NCBI GenBank assembly: GCA_904394215.1
Contig: CAJFNF010000003.1
Location: 1 to 64,000 of the forward strand
Reading direction: 5' to 3'
DNA: 64,000 nucleotides
Origin: an uncultured Faecalibacterium sp.
Lineage (GTDB): Bacteria > Bacillota > Clostridia > Oscillospirales > Ruminococcaceae
Each line of letters starts with the position of its first letter. The first letter of the stretch is position 1. Position numbers and translations under genes: made by a program. Positions 27,655 through 37,627 of the stretch are shown here, one piece after another. The notes under the pieces were generated by a model. That model was not told where the DNA came from. It searched no databases and saw only the letters and a list, made by a program, of their open reading frames with translations.

Positions 27655-29511
27655 TCACTGGTAATCGTAATAGCTGTGGTTGGGGTTGTGGCCGATTTCC
27701 TCCACCGTGATGGTGAAGCCCATGGGGTTCACCTCGGTGAATTTGCCGCTGGACAGCTGCTCCACAATCAGGTGGTCGGTGCGGTTGGCGATGATTTCCG
27801 CCACCTCGTATTCACCGATCCGCTGGTAGTGGAGGATGCCGCCCTCGGCCCGCAGGAACCGGATGCCGCCCTCTTTGAAGGCGTCGCAGGTCCGCCGCAG
27901 CTCGGACAGCTGGGCGATGACAGGGCGCAGCCGCTCCTCGTGGGTGTCCCAGTGGTAGAAGGCCCGGTTGAAGGGGTCGCGGTAGCCCTGCATTCCGATC
28001 TCGTCCCCGTAGTAGACGCAGGGGACGCCGGGCAGGGTGAAGATGATGGCATAGGCCATCTTCAGCAGCACCAGGCCTTCCTCGTAGGCCTCCCCGGTGA
28101 CGCTGCGGCCGCTCTGCCATTCCCGGCCCCGGCCGTTGGCGGGCTCGTCGGCGATGACGGTAAGGGCCCGCTCGGTATCGTGGGTGGACAGGAAATTCAG
28201 GGCGGTGTGGAGGGCGGGGGCAGGGTAGTGCTCGCAGATGGACAGGATCTCGTCGGCCACCTGGTCGGCGGCTTTGCCCCGGACAAAGTCCAGCACCGAG
28301 CACTTGAAGGGGTAGTTCATGACGCTGTCCAGCCCCTTGCCCAGCAGGTAGGTCCGCCGCTGGCCAAAGCCGTATTTGGTGGTGGCGTCCTCCCACACCT
28401 CGCCGATCAACAGCTTGTCAGGGCTGACCCGCTTGACAGCGGTGCGGATTTTCTCGATGAAGGAGTCAGGCAGCTCGTCGGCCACGTCCAGCCGGAAGCC
28501 TGCGGCGCCCCGGCGGAGCCAGGTGTCAATGACGCCCCCCTCACCGGTGATAAATTCCGTGTAGGAGGGGTCCTCCTCGTTGACTTCCGGCAGGGTGCCG
28601 AACCCCCACCAGCTGCGGTAGCCGTTGGTGTACTTGGGGTCGAAGTCATACCAGGAGCGATAGGGGGACTGGGGGTCCCGCCAGGCACCGCCGTTGCCGT
28701 AGCGGCCCTCCTTGTTGAAGTAGAGGCTGTCCGAACCGGTGTGGCTGAACACCCCGTCCAGGATGATCCGGATGCCGAATTTGGCTGCCGCCTGGCACAG
28801 CTCCTCAAAATCCTTGTTGGAACCCAGCAGGGGGTCCACATTCATATAGTTGGCGGTGTTGTACCGGTGGTTGGAGTGGGCCTCAAAGATGGGGTTCAAA
28901 TAAATATAGGTGACCCCCAGATGGTGCAGGTAGGGCAGCTTGCTCTGGATGCCCTTCAGGTCGCCGCCGAAATAGTCCTGGTTCAGGTGGCCGCCGGTCT
29001 CGTTGGGCTGCCAGAAGGGCTCGGCATGCTTATCGGCCCGGTAGATCCGGTCCGAGAAGGGCATGTGCTTGTTTTCCACCGCCTCACAGAAGCGGTCGGG
29101 GAAAATCTGGTAGAACACCCCGCCCTTGACGCAGTCGGGGGTCTCGAAGTCGGGGTCATAGACGGTGAGCTGCCAGCAGTCGCCGTCCTCCCAGGCCAGG
29201 ACCCCCTGGCCCATGCTGCCACGGAAAATTTTGCGGAAGTCGGTGTACAGGTCAAAGTAGTAGAAGTACAGCCCCACGTCCTCCACCCTGACGTCCACCG
29301 AGAAGTGGTTGATGCCGGGGGTCTGGCCGTCAAACTGCATCCGGTAGTAGACGGGGTCCTCTGCGGGGCCGTCCTTCCGGAGGACGAGGTGGGGGTCCAC
29401 ATAGCCCATGTTTTCAGGGATGGTCAGGGCCATATGGACGGTCTGCCCGGCGGGCAGGGCGCCGAAGGGGCGCTTGTAATAGGTATCGCAGCTGTTGAAC
29501 AGGCAATCCAA
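27655..29511 (-). CDS. GH13 alpha-glycosidase (cyclomaltodextrinase/neopullulanase-like)
   Basis: GVTYIYLNPIFEAHSNHRYNTANYMNVDPLLG, GIRIILDGVFSHTG, GFRLDVADELP, LIGEVWED, FLSTHDTERALT. Confidence 0.93.
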   Translation of the reverse strand: MDCLFNSCDTYYKRPFGALPAGQTVHMALTIPENMGYVDPHLVLRKDGPAEDPVYYRMQFDGQTPGINHFSVDVRVEDVGLYFYYFDLYTDFRKIFRGSMGQGVLAWEDGDCWQLTVYDPDFETPDCVKGGVFYQIFPDRFCEAVENKHMPFSDRIYRADKHAEPFWQPNETGGHLNQDYFGGDLKGIQSKLPYLHHLGVTYIYLNPIFEAHSNHRYNTANYMNVDPLLGSNKDFEELCQAAAKFGIRIILDGVFSHTGSDSLYFNKEGRYGNGGAWRDPQSPYRSWYDFDPKYTNGYRSWWGFGTLPEVNEEDPSYTEFITGEGGVIDTWLRRGAAGFRLDVADELPDSFIEKIRTAVKRVSPDKLLIGEVWEDATTKYGFGQRRTYLLGKGLDSVMNYPFKCSVLDFVRGKAADQVADEILSICEHYPAPALHTALNFLSTHDTERALTVIADEPANGRGREWQSGRSVTGEAYEEGLVLLKMAYAIIFTLPGVPCVYYGDEIGMQGYRDPFNRAFYHWDTHEERLRPVIAQLSELRRTCDAFKEGGIRFLRAEGGILHYQRIGEYEVAEIIANRTDHLIVEQLSSGKFTEVNPMGFTITVEEIGHNPNHSYYDYQ

Positions 29512-29637
29512 AGTCGGTCGTTCCTTTCCAAATCAACCTCCGGGCCCCTGGTTCCAGATAGACCCAGAAAAGGGGAAGCAGACCCCAGCGCCCCAGGCGC
29601 AGGGTCCCTTCCCCCTTCAAAAGGTTGCAAAATCAGA

Positions 29638-32034
29638 TTATTTGACGGTAGGTGCGTGCCAGATATCCCGCGCGTACTCCAGGACAGCCCGGTCGGCGCT
29701 GAAGATGCCGCTGTTGGCGATGTTCTTCAGGCTCATCTTGGCCCAGTGCTCGCGGTTGGCGTAGAGGCGCTGGACGTCGTGCTGGGCACGGCGGTAATCC
29801 TTGAAGTCGGCCATGACCATATAGGGATCGTTGGAGAACAGGTTGGAGGTGACCTCGTGGAAGTTCTCGCCATTCCAGCCGCGCTCCAGGAAGTTCAGCA
29901 CTTCGTTGGCCACATCGTCGCCGGTGATGAAGGAGCTGGGATGGTAGCCCACCCGCTTCAGGCTCTCCACTTCCTCGGTCAGCATGCCGAAGATGATCTC
30001 GTTGTCACGGCCTGCGGCCTTGGCAATCTCGACGTTGGCGCCGTCCAGGGTGCCCAGGGTGATGGCGCCGTTCAGCATGAACTTCATGTTGCCGGTGCCG
30101 GAAGCCTCGGTGCCGGCCAGGGAGATCTGCTCCGAAACCTCGGAGGCGGGCATCAGGTGCTCGCTCAGGGAGACGCAGTACTCTTCCAGGTAGACAATCC
30201 GCAGCTTCTGGTTGACGGTGGGATCGTTGTTGATCAGGTCGCCCAGCTTGCAGATCATCCGGATCATCTGCTTGGCCATGTAGTAGCCGGGGGCAGCCTT
30301 GGCGCCGAAGATATAGGTCTTGGGAACGAAGTCGGCGTTGGGGTTGGCCTTCAGGTACAGGTACTGGGCAGCGATGTTCAGGGCGTTCAGGTGCTGGCGC
30401 TTGTACTCGTGCATCCGCTTGACCTGGCAGTCAAAGATGGAGTTGGGGTCGATGACCTGGCCGGTGCTCTTGGACAGGTAGTTGGCGAACTCGGTCTTGT
30501 TGGCCAGCTTGATCTTGTTCAGCTCGTTCAGGACAGTCTTGTCGCCCTCGTAGGCGTTCAGCTTGCTCAGAGCGGAAGCATCGTGCTTGTACTCGGTGCC
30601 GATGGTCTCGTCCAGCAGCTTGCACAGGCCAGGGTTTGCGCCCAGCAGCCAGCGGCGGTAAGCAATGCCGTTGGTGACGTTCTTGAAGGCGGCGGGCTTA
30701 TACAGGTAATAGTCGTGGAAGACGCTCTGCTTGATGATCTCGCTGTGCAGCTTGGACACGCCGTTGATGCTGTTGGCGGTGTAGGCGCAGATGTTGGCCA
30801 TCCGGATCTGGTTGTCGCCGATCAGGGCCATATAGTTGATCTTGCCCTCGTCGCCGGGGAAGGCCTTGTTCAGGTCGATGCGGCAGCGGCGGTCCATCTC
30901 GGCCACGATCTGGTAGATGCGGGGCAGGGTCATCTTGAAGATGTCCACGTTCCACTTCTCCAGTGCCTCGGCCATAACGGTGTGGTTGGTGTAGGAGAAG
31001 ACCTTCTGGCAGATGGAGAAGCTCTTGTCCCAGCCAAAGCCGCACTCATCCAGCAGGATGCGCATCATCTCGGGGATGGCCAGGGTGGGATGGGTGTCGT
31101 TCAGCTGGATGGCTACCATGTCGGGCAGGTTCTCCAGGGTGCCGTAGGTGGACAGGTGGTTCTGGACGATGTCGCCCACCGATGCGGCAGACAGGAAGTA
31201 CTGCTGGCGCAGGCGGAGGATCTTGCCTTCCACATGGTTGTCGTTGGGGTACAGGACCTTGGAGATCAGCTCAGCGGAAGCGCTCTTGCTCATGGCGGTG
31301 TTGTACTCGCCCAGAGAGAAGCTGGACATATCGAAATCAGGGGCCTTGGCCTGCCACAGGCGCAGCTTGGCGACGCCGGTGCCGTCATAGCCCTGGACGT
31401 ACATGTCGGAAGGCACAGCCATGACGCTGTTGTAGTTCAGATGCTGGACGTAGTGGAAGCCGTGGTTCCAGTTCTCGCGGATCTGGCCGTCAAAACGGAC
31501 CTCGATGGCCTGCTCGGGATGGCTCTTGAGCCAGACCTGGCCGCCGGGCAGCCAGTTGTCGGCCCGCTCCTGCTGCCAGCCGTCCACGATTTTCTGCTTG
31601 AAGATGCCGTACTCGTACAGGATGGAGTAGCCGGTGCCGCCGATGCCGGTGGTGGCCATGCCGTCCAGATAGCAGGCGGCCAGGCGGCCCAGACCGCCGT
31701 TGCCCAGACCTGCATCGGGCTCTTCCTCATAGATGGTGTCGACGTTGATGTCTGCAGAGGCCAGTGCATCCTTGCAGACTTTGTCCAGGCCCAGGTTCAT
31801 CAGGCTGACTTTCAGGCTGCGGCCCATCAGGAACTCCATGCACAGATAGTAAACCTGCTTGGAGCCTGTGCCAATCACTTTCGACTGGAACTTTTTGTAG
31901 TTGTCGCTCATCATCTGACGGCAGATCAAAGCCAGAGCGCGGTAGATCTGCTGGTTGGAGGCGACAGACAGATCCACGCCGTACTCACTGGTCAGCTTGT
32001 TCTGCAGAAGGGTAGAGAATTCCTTAGTTGTCAT
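29638..32034 (-). CDS. glgP: Glycogen/starch/alpha-glucan phosphorylase
   Basis: YYLCMEFLMGRSL, DAGLGNGGLGRLAACYLDGMAT, QLNDTHPTLAIPEMMRILLDE, VKRMHEYKRQHLNALNI, EASGTGNMKFMLNGAITLGTLDGANVE. Confidence 0.96.
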   Translation of the reverse strand: MTTKEFSTLLQNKLTSEYGVDLSVASNQQIYRALALICRQMMSDNYKKFQSKVIGTGSKQVYYLCMEFLMGRSLKVSLMNLGLDKVCKDALASADINVDTIYEEEPDAGLGNGGLGRLAACYLDGMATTGIGGTGYSILYEYGIFKQKIVDGWQQERADNWLPGGQVWLKSHPEQAIEVRFDGQIRENWNHGFHYVQHLNYNSVMAVPSDMYVQGYDGTGVAKLRLWQAKAPDFDMSSFSLGEYNTAMSKSASAELISKVLYPNDNHVEGKILRLRQQYFLSAASVGDIVQNHLSTYGTLENLPDMVAIQLNDTHPTLAIPEMMRILLDECGFGWDKSFSICQKVFSYTNHTVMAEALEKWNVDIFKMTLPRIYQIVAEMDRRCRIDLNKAFPGDEGKINYMALIGDNQIRMANICAYTANSINGVSKLHSEIIKQSVFHDYYLYKPAAFKNVTNGIAYRRWLLGANPGLCKLLDETIGTEYKHDASALSKLNAYEGDKTVLNELNKIKLANKTEFANYLSKSTGQVIDPNSIFDCQVKRMHEYKRQHLNALNIAAQYLYLKANPNADFVPKTYIFGAKAAPGYYMAKQMIRMICKLGDLINNDPTVNQKLRIVYLEEYCVSLSEHLMPASEVSEQISLAGTEASGTGNMKFMLNGAITLGTLDGANVEIAKAAGRDNEIIFGMLTEEVESLKRVGYHPSSFITGDDVANEVLNFLERGWNGENFHEVTSNLFSNDPYMVMADFKDYRRAQHDVQRLYANREHWAKMSLKNIANSGIFSADRAVLEYARDIWHAPTVK

Positions 32035-32261
32035 ACGTGTAATCTCCTGTCCATATCGGTTGGCATGGACGGCGCAGCTGATTTGGGAGACGCCGCCCGG
32101 CGGCTGCCTGCAGCGCCGGGTGTCAGATGCACGCCCATGGTGCGGCCAAACAATTCCGGGTCTTGCGGCACCGTGACTTTTTGGCTGCACTGTAGTAAAA
32201 AACGACGGAACTGCTGCGGTAACTCTCCGCGCTGTTTCTGCGTTCATAACACAACAATGTT

Positions 32262-32290
32262 ATTATAATCACTTCCCGGAGGGAATGCAA
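32262..32290 (-). promoter_or_regulatory. Sigma-A type promoter for glgP
   Basis: Minus strand TTGCAT - 17 nt - TATAAT. Confidence 0.75.
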
Positions 32291-32629
32291 GGAAAAGCGC
32301 TATTTTTTCTGTATCCGCCATATTTTCAAGGCAATCTTTGTGCTGAAAGTGCAAGAATTTTAAATTGGCTCTTTCTCTCGCAGGCAGATTATATTATAAT
32401 AATAGGGAGCAAACAGGATGCAGCCGGTCCCGGGAACCGCTTTAAGAGAGGAAACTCGGGGAGAAATGGCAGGGGAAACTCCCGAAAAGTTCGGTTGTCT
32501 GAACAAAAAAATGGAGTTTGGTGCCCGGGATGAGCCTTTTCTGACCGAAAAAGACCGGCAATGCGCTAAAAATACCGGGAAAACCGGCTGAATATCTGAC
32601 AAATGCGATCAACGGAAAGTGAGGCTGTT

Positions 32630-33022
32630 ATGGTCAACAAGGTGCGTGTCAACATTGCGGGGGCGCAGTATGCCTTCGCCACCACAGATTCCGAAAAATA
32701 TATCACATCCCTGGCCGAAAAGCTGGACCGTGACATCGGCAAGCTGATGGAATCCAACCCCAGCCTGCCGGTAACCAAGGCAGCGGTGTTCTGCGCCATG
32801 GACTACCTGGACGAATACCAGAAGAGCACCGGCAGTGCAGAGAACATGCGCAGCCAGATCCAGGAGTACATCGGGGACGCGGCCCGGGCCCGGTCGGCAG
32901 AGGACAAGCTGCGGGCCGAAAATGAGGCCCTTCGCCGGGAGGCGGCGGCCCTGCGGGAACAGCTGGACAAGCTGCGCCGCCATGACAAGGACAAGGAAAA
33001 AGACAAGGACCAGCAGCCGTAA
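32630..33022 (+). CDS. zapA: Cell division protein ZapA
   Basis: MVNKVRVNIAGAQYAFATTDSEKYITSLAEKLDRDIGKLMESNPSLPVTKAAVFCAMDYLDEY plus coiled coil. Confidence 0.88.
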   Translation: MVNKVRVNIAGAQYAFATTDSEKYITSLAEKLDRDIGKLMESNPSLPVTKAAVFCAMDYLDEYQKSTGSAENMRSQIQEYIGDAARARSAEDKLRAENEALRREAAALREQLDKLRRHDKDKEKDKDQQP

Positions 33023-33070
33023 CAAGGATGGGCAGACTGGCCGGAGAAGATGCACAGACGAAGGAGAACT

Positions 33071-35146
33071 ATGGCACGAATTGAGATCCTGGCCCCTGTG
33101 GGCAGTGAAGAGATGCTCCGCGCAGCCGTCTATAGCGGCGCCGACGCGGTTTATTTGGGTTTTGCGGGCTTCAATGCCCGGACCGGCGCAGGCAATTTTG
33201 ACGCCGCCAGCCTCTGTGAGGCGGTGCGGTTCTGCCATGCCCGGGGGGTACGGGTCCATGTGGCCATGAACACCACCGTTTACGCCGACGAACTGGAAAA
33301 CCTGGCGGCAGCGGTGCGGGCGGTGGCGGCCAGCGGTGCCGATGCGGTGATCTGCCAGGATATGGCGGTGGCCGACCTGATCCGGCGGATTGCCCCCGAT
33401 CTGCCCCGCCACGCATCCACCCAGATGAGCGTCCACACCCTGGAGGGCGCCCTGAAGATGGCAGAGCTGGGGTTCAGCCGGGTGATCCTGGCCCGGGAGC
33501 TGAGCCTGAAGGAGATCGAGACCATCGCCAAAGGCTGCGGCATCGAGACCGAGTGCTTTGTCCACGGGGCACTGTGCATGAGCATGAGCGGCCAGTGCTA
33601 TATGTCGGCCTTCCTGGGAGGCCGCAGCGGCAACCGGGGCTCCTGTGCCGGGCCCTGCCGCCTGCCCTTTGACGCCAACCCCTTGCCCGAAGGCCGCCCC
33701 GGCAAAGCCCATCACCTGTCCCTGAAGGACAACTCGGTGATCGACCAGCTGGACAAGCTGGAGGCCATCGGTGTGGCCTCGGCCAAGATCGAGGGCAGGC
33801 TCCGGACCCCGGAATATGTGGCGGCGGCGGTGAACGCCTGCCTGGCGGGCCGGGACGGCCTGGCCTATGACCGGGACGTGCTGCAGAATGCCTTCAGCCG
33901 GTCGGGCTTTACCTCGGGCTACCTGGACGGCAAAATCAACGGCACCATGTTTGGCACCCGCAGCGAGGCGGACGCCGAGCAGACCCGCAAGACCCTGCCG
34001 GCCCTGCGGGAACTGTATCGCCGGGAGCGGTCCCGTGTGCCGGTGGAGATGAAGCTGGAGGTGAGCCCCGACGGGGAAAAACTCACCGTCACCGATCTGG
34101 ACGGCAACCGTGGCATCGCCTACGGCGAAACCGAGCCCCAGCCCGCCCGGAACGACCCCGCCGAGGCGCTGCGCCGCAGCCTGTCCAAGACCGGCGGCAC
34201 CCCCTTTGCAGCGGGGGAGATCCAGGTTGAGATGGATGGCGGGCCCTGGTATCTGCCGGGCAGCGCCGTCAATGAGCTGCGCCGGGAGGCCCTGGACAGT
34301 CTGCTGAAAAAGCGGGAAGTGCTGCACCCCTGGAAGGTGGAACCGGTAACCCTGCCGGCCCTGACCCGGCGCACCTGGCCCCCAAAACCCCAGCTGTGGG
34401 CCCGGTTTGAGACCTGGGACCAGGTGCCCCGGGAGGCTCTGGGCCCCCAGGGCCCGGCCCGGCTGATGCTGCCCATTGCAGAGGCGGCCAAAGTCCCCGA
34501 GGACCTGCGCAGCAAGGTGATTCTGGAACTGCCCCGGGCCATGTTCGGCGCTATGGAAGAGGATACCATCCGCCGGGTGGGCCAGGTGAGGGAGCAGGGC
34601 TTTGCAGGCTTTGAGGCCAACAACATCGCCCACCTGCGGATCTGCCAGGGCCTGCCCGTCACCGGCGGCATCGGACTCAACATCACCAACCCCCTGGCCG
34701 CCCAGGTGTATGCGGACTGGGGCCTGTCGGCCCTGCTGGTGCTGCCCGAGGTGAAGGACAGCGAGATGATGTTCATCGCCCCGGCGCACAATGGCCGGCC
34801 GGTGCCCACCGGGGCCATGATCTATGGCCACATGCCCCTGATGCTGACCCGGGCCTGCCCCCTGCAGAACGTCCATGACTGCGCCCACTGCCAGCGGGAA
34901 GGCGTCCTCACCGACCGCAAAGCCAAAAAGTTCCCGGTGCGGTGCAAGGGCGGCGTCCGGACCATCTACAATCCGGTGCCCCTCTATATGGGGGACAAGC
35001 CGGGGGCGCTGCCGGTGGACTATGGCGTGGCCTATTTCACCACCGAGAGCCGGGAGGAGGCCGGCCGGGTGCTGGACCAGATTGTCCGTGCCCAGCCCTT
35101 TGAGGACGAGTTCACCCGGGGCCTGTACTTCAAGGGCACCAACTGA
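33071..35146 (+). CDS. U32 family peptidase (long form)
   Basis: IEILAPVGSEEMLRAAVYSGADAVYLG, ETECFVHGALCMSMSGQCYMSAFLGGRSGNRGSCAGPCRLPF signature. Confidence 0.93.
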   Translation: MARIEILAPVGSEEMLRAAVYSGADAVYLGFAGFNARTGAGNFDAASLCEAVRFCHARGVRVHVAMNTTVYADELENLAAAVRAVAASGADAVICQDMAVADLIRRIAPDLPRHASTQMSVHTLEGALKMAELGFSRVILARELSLKEIETIAKGCGIETECFVHGALCMSMSGQCYMSAFLGGRSGNRGSCAGPCRLPFDANPLPEGRPGKAHHLSLKDNSVIDQLDKLEAIGVASAKIEGRLRTPEYVAAAVNACLAGRDGLAYDRDVLQNAFSRSGFTSGYLDGKINGTMFGTRSEADAEQTRKTLPALRELYRRERSRVPVEMKLEVSPDGEKLTVTDLDGNRGIAYGETEPQPARNDPAEALRRSLSKTGGTPFAAGEIQVEMDGGPWYLPGSAVNELRREALDSLLKKREVLHPWKVEPVTLPALTRRTWPPKPQLWARFETWDQVPREALGPQGPARLMLPIAEAAKVPEDLRSKVILELPRAMFGAMEEDTIRRVGQVREQGFAGFEANNIAHLRICQGLPVTGGIGLNITNPLAAQVYADWGLSALLVLPEVKDSEMMFIAPAHNGRPVPTGAMIYGHMPLMLTRACPLQNVHDCAHCQREGVLTDRKAKKFPVRCKGGVRTIYNPVPLYMGDKPGALPVDYGVAYFTTESREEAGRVLDQIVRAQPFEDEFTRGLYFKGTN

Positions 35147-35227
35147 AAATCGGACGGCCCCGGGGTAAAACGCGGGGCCGACTCGTCTTACATTATACAA
35201 TAGCAATAGGAAAAGGAAAAAACTGTC

Positions 35228-35674
35228 ATGCAGCAAGTCACTGTGAAATATAAAGTTCTGGACCCCCGGGCCCATGTGCCCGCCTATGCCACCGCCGGTG
35301 CGGCGGCAGCCGACCTGTGCGCGGTGCTGGACGCACCCCTGACCCTGGCCCCCATGGAGCGGGCCCTGGTGCCCACCGGCCTGGCCATCGAGCTGCCCGG
35401 CCCCGAGACGGTGGCCCTGGTCTACGCCCGCAGCGGCCTGTCCATCAAGCACGGCCTGTGCATGGCCAACGGCGTGGGTGTGGTGGACAGCGACTACCGC
35501 GGGGAGCTGCGTGTCCCCATGATCAACCTGGGCGCCGAGGCCTACACCATCCAGCCGGGGGAGCGGGTGGCCCAGCTCTGCATTGCGCCGGTGTACACCG
35601 CCGCCTTTGTCCCTGCCGAGACCCTGGGGGATACCGCCCGGGGCGAGGGGGGCTTTGGCTCCACCGGCAAGTGA
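35228..35674 (+). CDS. dut: dUTP diphosphatase
   Basis: YARSGLSIKHGLCMANGVGVVDSDYRGELRVPMINLG, ERVAQLCIAPV, ARGEGGFGSTGK. Confidence 0.95.
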   Translation: MQQVTVKYKVLDPRAHVPAYATAGAAAADLCAVLDAPLTLAPMERALVPTGLAIELPGPETVALVYARSGLSIKHGLCMANGVGVVDSDYRGELRVPMINLGAEAYTIQPGERVAQLCIAPVYTAAFVPAETLGDTARGEGGFGSTGK

Positions 35675-35687
35675 GGGGGCAGGAAGG

Positions 35688-36266
35688 ATGAAACTGATTC
35701 TTGCCTCGGGCAGTCCCCGGCGCCGGGAACTGCTGAGCCTGTACACCACAGACTTTGAAGTATGCGTCAGCGCCTTTGATGAAAGGGCAGTCCATGCCGA
35801 AAACCCGGCGGCCCTGGCCCAGGCTTTGGCCCGGGGCAAGTGCCTGACGGTGTCGGAGCAGCACCCCGGCTGCCTGGTGGTGGGCAGCGACACGGTGGTG
35901 GAGCTGGAGGGGGAAGTCTTTGGCAAACCCAAAGATGCCTCCGATGCCCGCCGGATGCTGCGGGCCCTGTCGGGCCGGACTCACCAGGTCCACACCGGGG
36001 TCTGCATCACGGACGGCGCCCGCACCGAGAGCTTTGTGGATACCTGCCGGGTCACCTTTTTCCCCATCCCGGAGGAAGAGCTGGAACAGTGCATCGCCAG
36101 CGGCGAGCCCTTTGACAAGGCGGGGGCCTACGCCATCCAGGGCCAGGCGGCCCTCTGGCTGGACCGGCTGGAAGGAGACTACTACACCATCATGGGACTG
36201 CCGGTCAGCCGTACCGTCCGGCTTTTGAAATCCTTCCGGGAAGAAAAAGTGGACGTGGAAAGATGA
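35688..36266 (+). CDS. maf: Maf family nucleotide pyrophosphatase
   Basis: MKLILASGSPRRRELL, VVGSDTVVELEGEVFGKPKDASDARRMLRALSGRTHQVHTGV, GDYYTIMGLPVS. Confidence 0.94.
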   Translation: MKLILASGSPRRRELLSLYTTDFEVCVSAFDERAVHAENPAALAQALARGKCLTVSEQHPGCLVVGSDTVVELEGEVFGKPKDASDARRMLRALSGRTHQVHTGVCITDGARTESFVDTCRVTFFPIPEEELEQCIASGEPFDKAGAYAIQGQAALWLDRLEGDYYTIMGLPVSRTVRLLKSFREEKVDVER

Positions 36267-36293
36267 AAAAACCGGGAAAAATCGTCAAAGCAC

Positions 36294-36322
36294 TTGTGAA
36301 AACGGGGCTTTGTGACTATAAT
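36294..36322 (+). promoter_or_regulatory. Sigma-A type promoter for mreB
   Basis: TTGTGA - 17 nt - TATAAT, about 150 nt before mreB start. Confidence 0.75.
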
Positions 36323-36473
36323 AATGAGAGGGCTGGCCTGCCCTGGGACAGTTGTGCCCAAAACAGGCTGTGAAAGAGAGAAATCTGGGACTTCCGGTTT
36401 CCTGCTGGACCGGGAGAAACTTTACCGAAATAGAGTTTGAGGCAACTGGAGTTTAGAAGGAGTTAGCTGCGCT

Positions 36474-37496
36474 ATGAGTTTTCTGTCAAAAGATGTCGGG
36501 ATTGACCTGGGTACTGCCAATACCCTGGTTTACATGAAGGGCAAGGGCATCATCATGCGGGAGCCCTCGGTTGTGGCCGTGGATACCCGCAACGATGAGG
36601 TGCGCTGCGTGGGCGCCGAGGCAAAGGCTGTCATCGGCCGTACCCCCGGCAGCATTGTGGCGGTCCGTCCCCTGAAGGACGGCGTCATCGCCGACTTTGA
36701 TATCACCGCCAACATGCTGGAAAATTTCCTGAAGAAGGCCTGCGGCAACAGCCTGTTTGCCCGTCCCCGTGTGGTGATCTGCATCCCCTCGGGCGTCACC
36801 GAGGTGGAGCGCCGGGCCGTCCGTGAGGCGACCCTGAAGGCAGGCGCCCGCCAGGTGTCGGTGATCGAGGAGCCCATGGCAGCCGCCATCGGCGCCGGCC
36901 TGCCCATCAGCGAGCCCACCGGCAGCATGATCGTGGACATCGGCGGCGGCACTGCCGAGATCGCTGTGATTTCCCTGGGCGGCATTGTGGCTTCCCGCAG
37001 CGTCCGGATGGCCGGCGATATGTTCGACCAGGCCATCATCGCCTTCATCAAGCGCAAGTATAACCTGCTGATCGGTGAGCGCACCGCTGAGCAGATCAAG
37101 ATCGACATCGGCTCCGCCTACAAGCTGGAGGAGGAGATGACCATGGAGATCAAGGGCCGCAACCTGGTGGACGGCCTGCCCAAGAATATTGTGGTCCACT
37201 CCGAGGATGTCCGGGAGGCCCTGCTGGAGTGCCTGGTCAAGATCACCGACGCCATCAAGGAAACCCTGGAGCGGACCCCGCCCGAGCTGAGCGCCGATAT
37301 CATCGACCGCGGCATCACCCTGACCGGCGGCGGCGCCCTGCTGCGGGGCCTGGATAAGCTGATCCAGAGCGAGACCGGCATCGACGTCCATGTGGCCGAG
37401 AACCCCCTGGACTGCGTGGCCACCGGCGCCGGCGCTGTGCTGGACCATGTGGATCTGCTGCACGACGTGCTGGATACCGACGGGGATCACATGTAA
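36474..37496 (+). CDS. mreB: Rod shape-determining protein MreB
   Basis: DVGIDLGTANTLVYMKGKGIIMREPSVVAVD, MIVDIGGGTAEIAVISLGGIV, LTGGGALLRGLDKLI. Confidence 0.96.
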   Translation: MSFLSKDVGIDLGTANTLVYMKGKGIIMREPSVVAVDTRNDEVRCVGAEAKAVIGRTPGSIVAVRPLKDGVIADFDITANMLENFLKKACGNSLFARPRVVICIPSGVTEVERRAVREATLKAGARQVSVIEEPMAAAIGAGLPISEPTGSMIVDIGGGTAEIAVISLGGIVASRSVRMAGDMFDQAIIAFIKRKYNLLIGERTAEQIKIDIGSAYKLEEEMTMEIKGRNLVDGLPKNIVVHSEDVREALLECLVKITDAIKETLERTPPELSADIIDRGITLTGGGALLRGLDKLIQSETGIDVHVAENPLDCVATGAGAVLDHVDLLHDVLDTDGDHM

Positions 37497-37567
37497 ACCC
37501 TCTGGCCGGGCTGCGGGGCGGGATGGATATTCCGGCCCCCGGGACGGCATAACGATACCAAGGAAAA

Positions 37568-37603
37568 GAGAAGCGCGGATGGCACCGGCTGTCCGCGCTT
37601 TTT
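37568..37603 (+). terminator. Intrinsic terminator-like hairpin between mreB and mreC
   Basis: AAGCGCGGA-tggcaccggctg-TCCGCGCTTTTT. Confidence 0.75.
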
Positions 37604-37627
37604 CACCCAGTGAAGGGGAGGAAGGCC

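Noticed and set aside
27610-32268. 1552-aa plus-strand ORF
   Set aside because: Lies antisense to two well-supported genes (GH13 glycosidase and glgP); valine/glycine/glutamine-rich translation typical of antisense frames in high-GC coding DNA.
32430-32600. Possible RNase P RNA (GAGAGGAAACTCGGGG resembles its conserved start)
   Set aside because: Region is too short (~200 nt) and I cannot find the other conserved RNase P blocks.
32609-35932. 1107-aa minus-strand ORF
   Set aside because: Antisense shadow of zapA, U32 peptidase, dut and maf; low-complexity translation with no domain signal.
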